From the NCBI RefSeq assembly GCF_025698545.1, contig NC_068576.1:317501-381500 (forward strand): 64,000 nucleotides of DNA. Direction: 5' to 3'. A model generated the notes under the pieces. The model worked only from the letters and a program-made list of their open reading frames with translations. It searched no databases and had not been told where the DNA came from. This stretch comes from Gossypium raimondii. Taxonomy: Eukaryota; Streptophyta; Magnoliopsida; Malvales; Malvaceae. Positions 59,707 to 64,000 of the stretch are shown one piece after another. The stretch's first letter is position 1, and every line of letters starts with the position of its first letter. The position numbers and the translations under genes are program-made.

Positions 59707-60273
59707 TTACAAGGCAAAACCTTTCAAGAAATCAGAATCACGCTTGGCTTTCTCCTGAAATTTCTTAAACCATCTATCCAAAATGTCCATAGGGACTACC
59801 AACTTAGACCCATCAACACCACAGAACGACTGCATAAAGTTGAACAAGTTTTCCCCAACTTTCAACGCCATGCGTTCGATCTTCTTCTCAGCAGCCACAT
59901 CTAAGGACGGCAACGCAACCAGATCCTCCACCGACACACCAATCTTGGCGGAAGGCGCGGCGGAATCAGGAGCAGTCAACTGCATCTGTCCTCCAGGCTC
60001 AGGCCAAATCAGGGAAAGCACGGCGGAGGGGCGTTGAAGAGTGACGGCGCCGCAGAAAACGAAGGGAGAACCAGGGGACTGGACGTAGACAGCCAAAGCC
60101 TTATCTGGGGGCAAAGTGAAGTTGTTCAAGAGGAAGATGCACATATCACCAATTTGATGGTAGGATTCGCCAACGAAAGTGTTCATATCGAGCACCCAAT
60201 GGAAGGTATCAATTTGGGTGAAGCTAGAGATGTCCATTGGGAAGCTTCGGTTGGGGAATACCACTCCGAACAT
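59707..60273 (-). CDS. Hikeshi/OPI10 homologue (Hsp70 nuclear import carrier)
   Basis: Hikeshi binds FG-nucleoporins and carries ATP-bound Hsp70 into the nucleus during heat stress. One uninterrupted minus-strand frame of 188 codons starts MFGVVFPNRSFPMDISSFTQ, which matches the conserved MFG start of the family. An in-frame ATG further upstream is not conserved. Landmarks: LDMNTFVGESYHQIGDMCIF, LNNFTLPPDKALAVYVQSPG, FVFCGAVTLQRPSAVLSLIW, AKIGVSVEDL, then the C-terminal helical part ENLFNFMQSFCGVDGSKLVV and ILDRWFKKFQEKAKRD. Length is close to the roughly 195-200 of animal homologues. No lesion seen. Introns, if any, lie in the untranslated parts. Confidence 0.93.
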   Translation of the reverse strand: MFGVVFPNRSFPMDISSFTQIDTFHWVLDMNTFVGESYHQIGDMCIFLLNNFTLPPDKALAVYVQSPGSPFVFCGAVTLQRPSAVLSLIWPEPGGQMQLTAPDSAAPSAKIGVSVEDLVALPSLDVAAEKKIERMALKVGENLFNFMQSFCGVDGSKLVVPMDILDRWFKKFQEKAKRDSDFLKGFAL

Positions 60274-60399
60274 TCTTCTGCCTTGTGTCTTTTGCCTTTC
60301 GCCAAGCAAGGTTTTATGTGGTTTTCCGACAGTGAAGCAAGGTCTGAGTTTGAGAAATGAGAAATGTCTAGCAGAATCCAGAACCACTAAGAACATGCG

Positions 60400-61417
60400 A
60401 CATTGATTTGCTTTCTTTCATTGCATTTGTTAGGGACATGCGACTGGCTTGTCTTTGCCGTGTCCAGGAAACCTGTTAAGTAAATGACAACCTCTAGAAA
60501 TGAGGCCCAATGGCAATAGTGTGGGCTATGCTGATACACCACAAGGCCTCGGATTAAAACTTGCTCGTCCTAGTTTTGGACCCCCTAAAGCTACCAATTG
60601 GGCTGCTCTTATCAATGTAAGGTTCGAGTAACTTGATAAAGCTGACCTACGACTTTTTGTAATGCAACTGCAACTGTCATTTTTTCTTTTCATGTTTGGT
60701 TACTCATTTCGGAAATAAAATAATATACTAAATTCAAGCTCAATTTATAATTTATTAGTTGAATGTTCATCTTTTTCAAAAATAGCATGGGTTCAAATTA
60801 TAATTGTACCCAAAAAAAAAACCATACATTAAGTTATTTTTCTTAAAAACTTATTAAAATTATTAAATACTTAAATTGTATTTTCTAATTCAAAATTTTA
60901 AATACATGAATCCTTTCTCCTTTTTTCCAAACTATGTTAGAAAAATATTAAATAGATTAAATTTTAATATGCCTTCGTCCTAAATATACCCTACTTTTAT
61001 GCATGACATTTTAGTATGTATCGGTAAGGTTAAAACACCTCTTTGAAATTTTCTCCTCCACATCTCATATGGTGGGAGATTGTTTTGGTTGGATAAGTGA
61101 GGGCTTTAGGTGGTAGAGGGAGGGGGTTCATGGCCTCACTTTTTGTGGTCCTAGAGTCAATAAGGTGCAAAACGTGTGTGTGTTAGGCTTGGCTGGTACT
61201 TTAGGTGTATGATGCACATAAGGGTAACAAAGGTTGCCTGTAAAGAAAATGAGGAGCTTTTTCAGCAATTTCAAAGGATGGTATATAGGAAATTAGGGGT
61301 CGGAAGCTAGGAAATAAGGGTCGACGATGTAACTTTATGCACCACCACCATCATATTGGGGTGCAGTGGTAGGTGGTGCTCTCGATTGTAGGACCTCGAT
61401 CTAGCATGTCACTAACA
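60400..61417. other. Intergenic region; no gene seen
   Basis: The first 200 bp are the Hikeshi promoter side. 60720-61020 is AT-rich and 61050-61400 is more GC-rich, repeat-like and without a supportable ORF. Confidence 0.4.
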
Positions 61418-61891
61418 ATGTGACAATATCTCTTTTGCCACTTATATTTTGTATATCATAGCATTATTGGTGACTATTTGACTAAAAAATGACAAATATG
61501 TATACCATTCGGTGACAAAACTATTGTCATTAGTGTTATTATTTTATTATATTAGGTGACAATACGTTATCGCTTTCGTCACCCATATGTTGAATGTTAT
61601 TTCATTATCGGTGACGATATGAATGATTAATGAAAAAGTTTTGTATGATTATATAACGTAATTAACTGTCATCGAATATTAATTATATGATGACATTATG
61701 ATTATCAACACCATATGATTGACAATATGTGACGCATAATGATATAACGTCACCATTAACATTTAGTGACACACCTAATGTGATGAACGTCGTGACGACA
61801 AAATTTGTATCACCAAATACTAATAGTGACAAAAATGTAATTTCTAGTGACAATATTTTAGACGCTACTAATAAACAAATTTGTTGTAGTG
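61418..61891. mobile_element. Terminal part of a CACTA (En/Spm) transposon
   Basis: The right end reads AAATTTGTTGTAGTG, so on the minus strand the terminus is CACTACAACAAATTT, a standard CACTA end. Going inward, GTGAC(A/G)A words recur about a dozen times in both orientations (for example 61427, 61513, 61556, 61613, 61835), like subterminal transposase-binding repeats. The other terminus was not found, so it is truncated or cut off. Confidence 0.7.
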
Positions 61892-62330
61892 GTTCAATAT
61901 CAACTCATAAGATTGCAATTCTTTCATGAGTTGTATAAAAGTGAGCTATTTGTTTCCTAAGTTATAAGCAACCCTAAAGTCCTTAGATAAAGATTTGAAC
62001 ACCATCTTAATCTAGGTGTTGTGATCCGTTCAACCCTATTGCCCTCCGCTTTCGCAAAGAGCCTCATGTGTGCTAGCACATATTCTTTGACGAAAGTATC
62101 GATTTGTTGCTTAGAGTTCCTCAAACTAGTTATAAAGAATTGTCGAGCCAAGGCAACTTGGCCTATATCTCCTCCAAATTGTCCATGATCTCTTTAGTAT
62201 TTTGATAGTTCTCATGTTGCTTTTGCAAAGTACTACTAATGCTAGCAAATACATGAAAACAAGCTAAATCATTTGAACCTCTCCAACTGACCTTAGTGAC
62301 TGCTTGACCTGTCGTCAAATGTAGTAGTTG
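61892..62330 (-). pseudogene. Copia gag fragment, cut by the CACTA end
   Basis: The minus strand reads MARQFFITSLRNSKQQIDTF and VKEYVLAHMRLFAKAEGNRV. After a frameshift it gives IKMVFKSLSKDF, VAYNLGNK and QLMKELQSYELI, the typical end of a copia gag fold. It stops abruptly at the CACTA terminus. Confidence 0.6.
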
Positions 62331-64000
62331 ATTTGGGTCATTCCTGCACTTAAAGAGCTTATTTTCTAGGAATTAGGATTTTATATTTCGTTTTCGATAA
62401 TTAGGACTTAGGACAAAATATTAATAAAATAAGTGTTTTTAACACATTTTGTAAGCATTGTGACCCAATAAGCCGACACGAACCTTAGGTAGTACTAATA
62501 TGTTCAATTGAGTGCGTAGAATGAAGATATAAAGTCCCAATTGATGTGCAAGCAAGGGACAAATAATGCAAAAGCTTCTCGGGATGTCAAAGCACAAAAC
62601 GAATCACACAAGGCAGGTTTTACATGTTATGTTGCACCATGCAAGAAATGTGGCGCAACATAGGTCGATGTGCTACCCAGGAGTGTCGAGGCTATTTTCG
62701 TCCGTACAGTCAACTTCATAAGAAGACCTAGGACGTGCCGAAGACCTAATTTGAGCTGCCAGCACTTCTATAAATAATACATTAGGGGTTTGACATAATT
62801 AAGTCGTCCTAGACGCCTTCAAAAACCTTAGTAGTTTAGTAGTAGGATTAGATTATTTTTATTTCGGCTTTTCAATAACTCTTTTGTTTTTAATCTTGGA
62901 TTTGGTTTCGATCCAAGAGTTTATTTATTTTAGGCATAATTGCAAAACAACCCCTCAACGTTTGAGGGCTTTTGGTTTTGTGCCCTTAACCTTTTTATTT
63001 TTTTGATTGACACCCTCAGCGTAACAATTTTTTCAGAAATCAACCCACTTTTCACGGTCAACGTGAGTTGAACGTTAATCAAACTATAGGTCAACATAGT
63101 AGCTCATGTGGCATGCCACATAAGCACACGACATCATAGACGACATCATCTATTTAACAAAATTTTTCTCTCACTTTCTCTCTTGCCAAACACCATTTTT
63201 CTTCTTCAAAACATTTGGTTGGCTCATTTCATCTACAAGAATCTCCATTACCATATGATTATAATCATGATTTTTTGCAATTTTTGTAAATCCACACCAG
63301 ACTTTCAACTTAAAATCATTACTTTTTTTCCCACTGTCAGCTACCGTTTTTTTCTCTCATTTTCTCTCTTGCCAAACACAATTTTCTTCTTCAAAACACC
63401 ATTCTTCATCTTCACTACCAAACCTTTTTCTACTCAATCCAAAATATATTCTCTTTCTCGTGTCTATATTTCAGACGAAAAATGCTAAAATCATTATCTA
63501 GTTAGAAACAATTTAAGTCTCACCTCACTATATTTTCTAATTTCATATACACATTTCATTATTTTATATTTATTTTTAAGTATATAACATATATTTTTTA
63601 GATTCATTTTTAGCTTGAGATTCTGAAATCCTAGGCTCTGAACCACCAAATGAAACACCCCATACCCAATCCGATCATTGGGTTAAGATACCAAGATATC
63701 ACATTCGTTGCTGAAGCAACTACAGAAATTTCATATTAATTTTTCTTATTATTTGATTATTGAAGATCATTTTACTCATTTTAGTAATAATTGAGTTTAT
63801 GACAAAACTATTTATGAGTTAAAGGAGTTCATTAAAACATGATATTCAATCAAATGTAACAAAGTTTATAAAATTAACACAATTATTAAAGTTTTACAAA
63901 TAAGTTCATTAGAGGACTTGCACTTTCTAAAGTAGTTTACACATTTATGTATATTTCATATTTATTTCTAAATTGTGCCAATTAATCTAATTATTCATAA
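62331..64000. other. Repeat-derived noncoding DNA to the window end
   Basis: 62370-62900 looks like LTR leader DNA, with inverted words GTTGCACCATGCAAG and TGTGGCGCAACAT near 62631-62660. 63160-63215 and 63340-63400 are direct copies of CTCTCTTGCCAAACAC then TTCTTCTTCAAAACA. 63650 has ACACCCCATACCCAATCCGA, resembling a gypsy LTR start. No gene supported. Confidence 0.4.

Noticed and set aside
60274..60396. N-terminal extension of the Hikeshi frame
   Set aside because: In frame but not conserved; the family starts at MFG, which fits 60273.
1..64000. Prokaryotic-style systems, CRISPR arrays, tRNA or rRNA genes
   Set aside because: None seen; the window is plant nuclear DNA, and the short direct repeats present lack regular spacers.

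Overview
This is plant nuclear DNA from a dicot. The evidence is intron-rich, AT-rich genes with GT/AG splice sites, plant-specific gene families (trichome-birefringence-like, KDEL/SAG12-type papain protease), and dense nested retrotransposons. Several noncoding repeats carry iterated words (ACACGGCCGTGT-like, GGTATCGATACC, TGTCGCGACA) that I associate with Malvaceae/Gossypium repeats. Cotton or a close relative is my best guess, as inference only.

Layout: (1) 1-4757, + strand: C-terminal 457 codons of a CLPTM1-family multi-pass membrane protein, with one probable U12-type intron. (2) 5921-6466: a foldback element. (3) 6800-16010: a degenerate L1-type LINE on the minus strand, split at 10661-15454 by a Ty1/copia element that keeps 137-bp LTRs and a CCAAT target duplication. 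(4) 16190-17372: inverted-repeat element. (5) 18096-20337, minus: a complete three-exon HotDog acyl-CoA thioesterase gene (ACOT13 type). (6) 20576-27546: a full-length 7-kb PIF/Harbinger element with TTA target duplication, decayed transposase and SANT/Myb-like genes, and a captured LINE scrap, sitting about 240 bp upstream of the thioesterase start codon. (7) 28400-38470: an inverted-repeat element that captured a fragment of a PMT-type (DUF248) methyltransferase gene and was later split by a 9-kb cluster of rearranged Ty3/gypsy LTRs. (8) 38500-42500: AT-rich DNA with a 140-bp Tourist-like MITE. (9) 42505-48700, minus: the BOP1 ribosome-biogenesis gene, 17 coding exons, with a textbook AT-AC U12-type intron. 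(10) 49380-51912: repeat-derived noncoding DNA with palindromic words, a foldback and a tandem duplication. (11) 52511-54407, +: trichome-birefringence-like gene with a probable N-terminal frameshift. (12) 55770-56142 solo LTR; 56311-56692 foldback MITE. (13) 57646-58716, +: papain-type cysteine protease pseudogene. (14) 59707-60273, minus: Hikeshi/OPI10 homologue. (15) 61418-64000: CACTA end, copia gag relics and other repeats.

The host genes are unrelated housekeeping or cell-wall genes and do not form a pathway: CLPTM1 (membrane trafficking), thioesterase (acyl-CoA hydrolysis), BOP1 (60S ribosome maturation), TBL (wall polysaccharide O-acetylation) and Hikeshi (Hsp70 nuclear import). No tRNA, rRNA or CRISPR was seen. 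All exon coordinates were derived by eye from reading frame and splice-site consensus.
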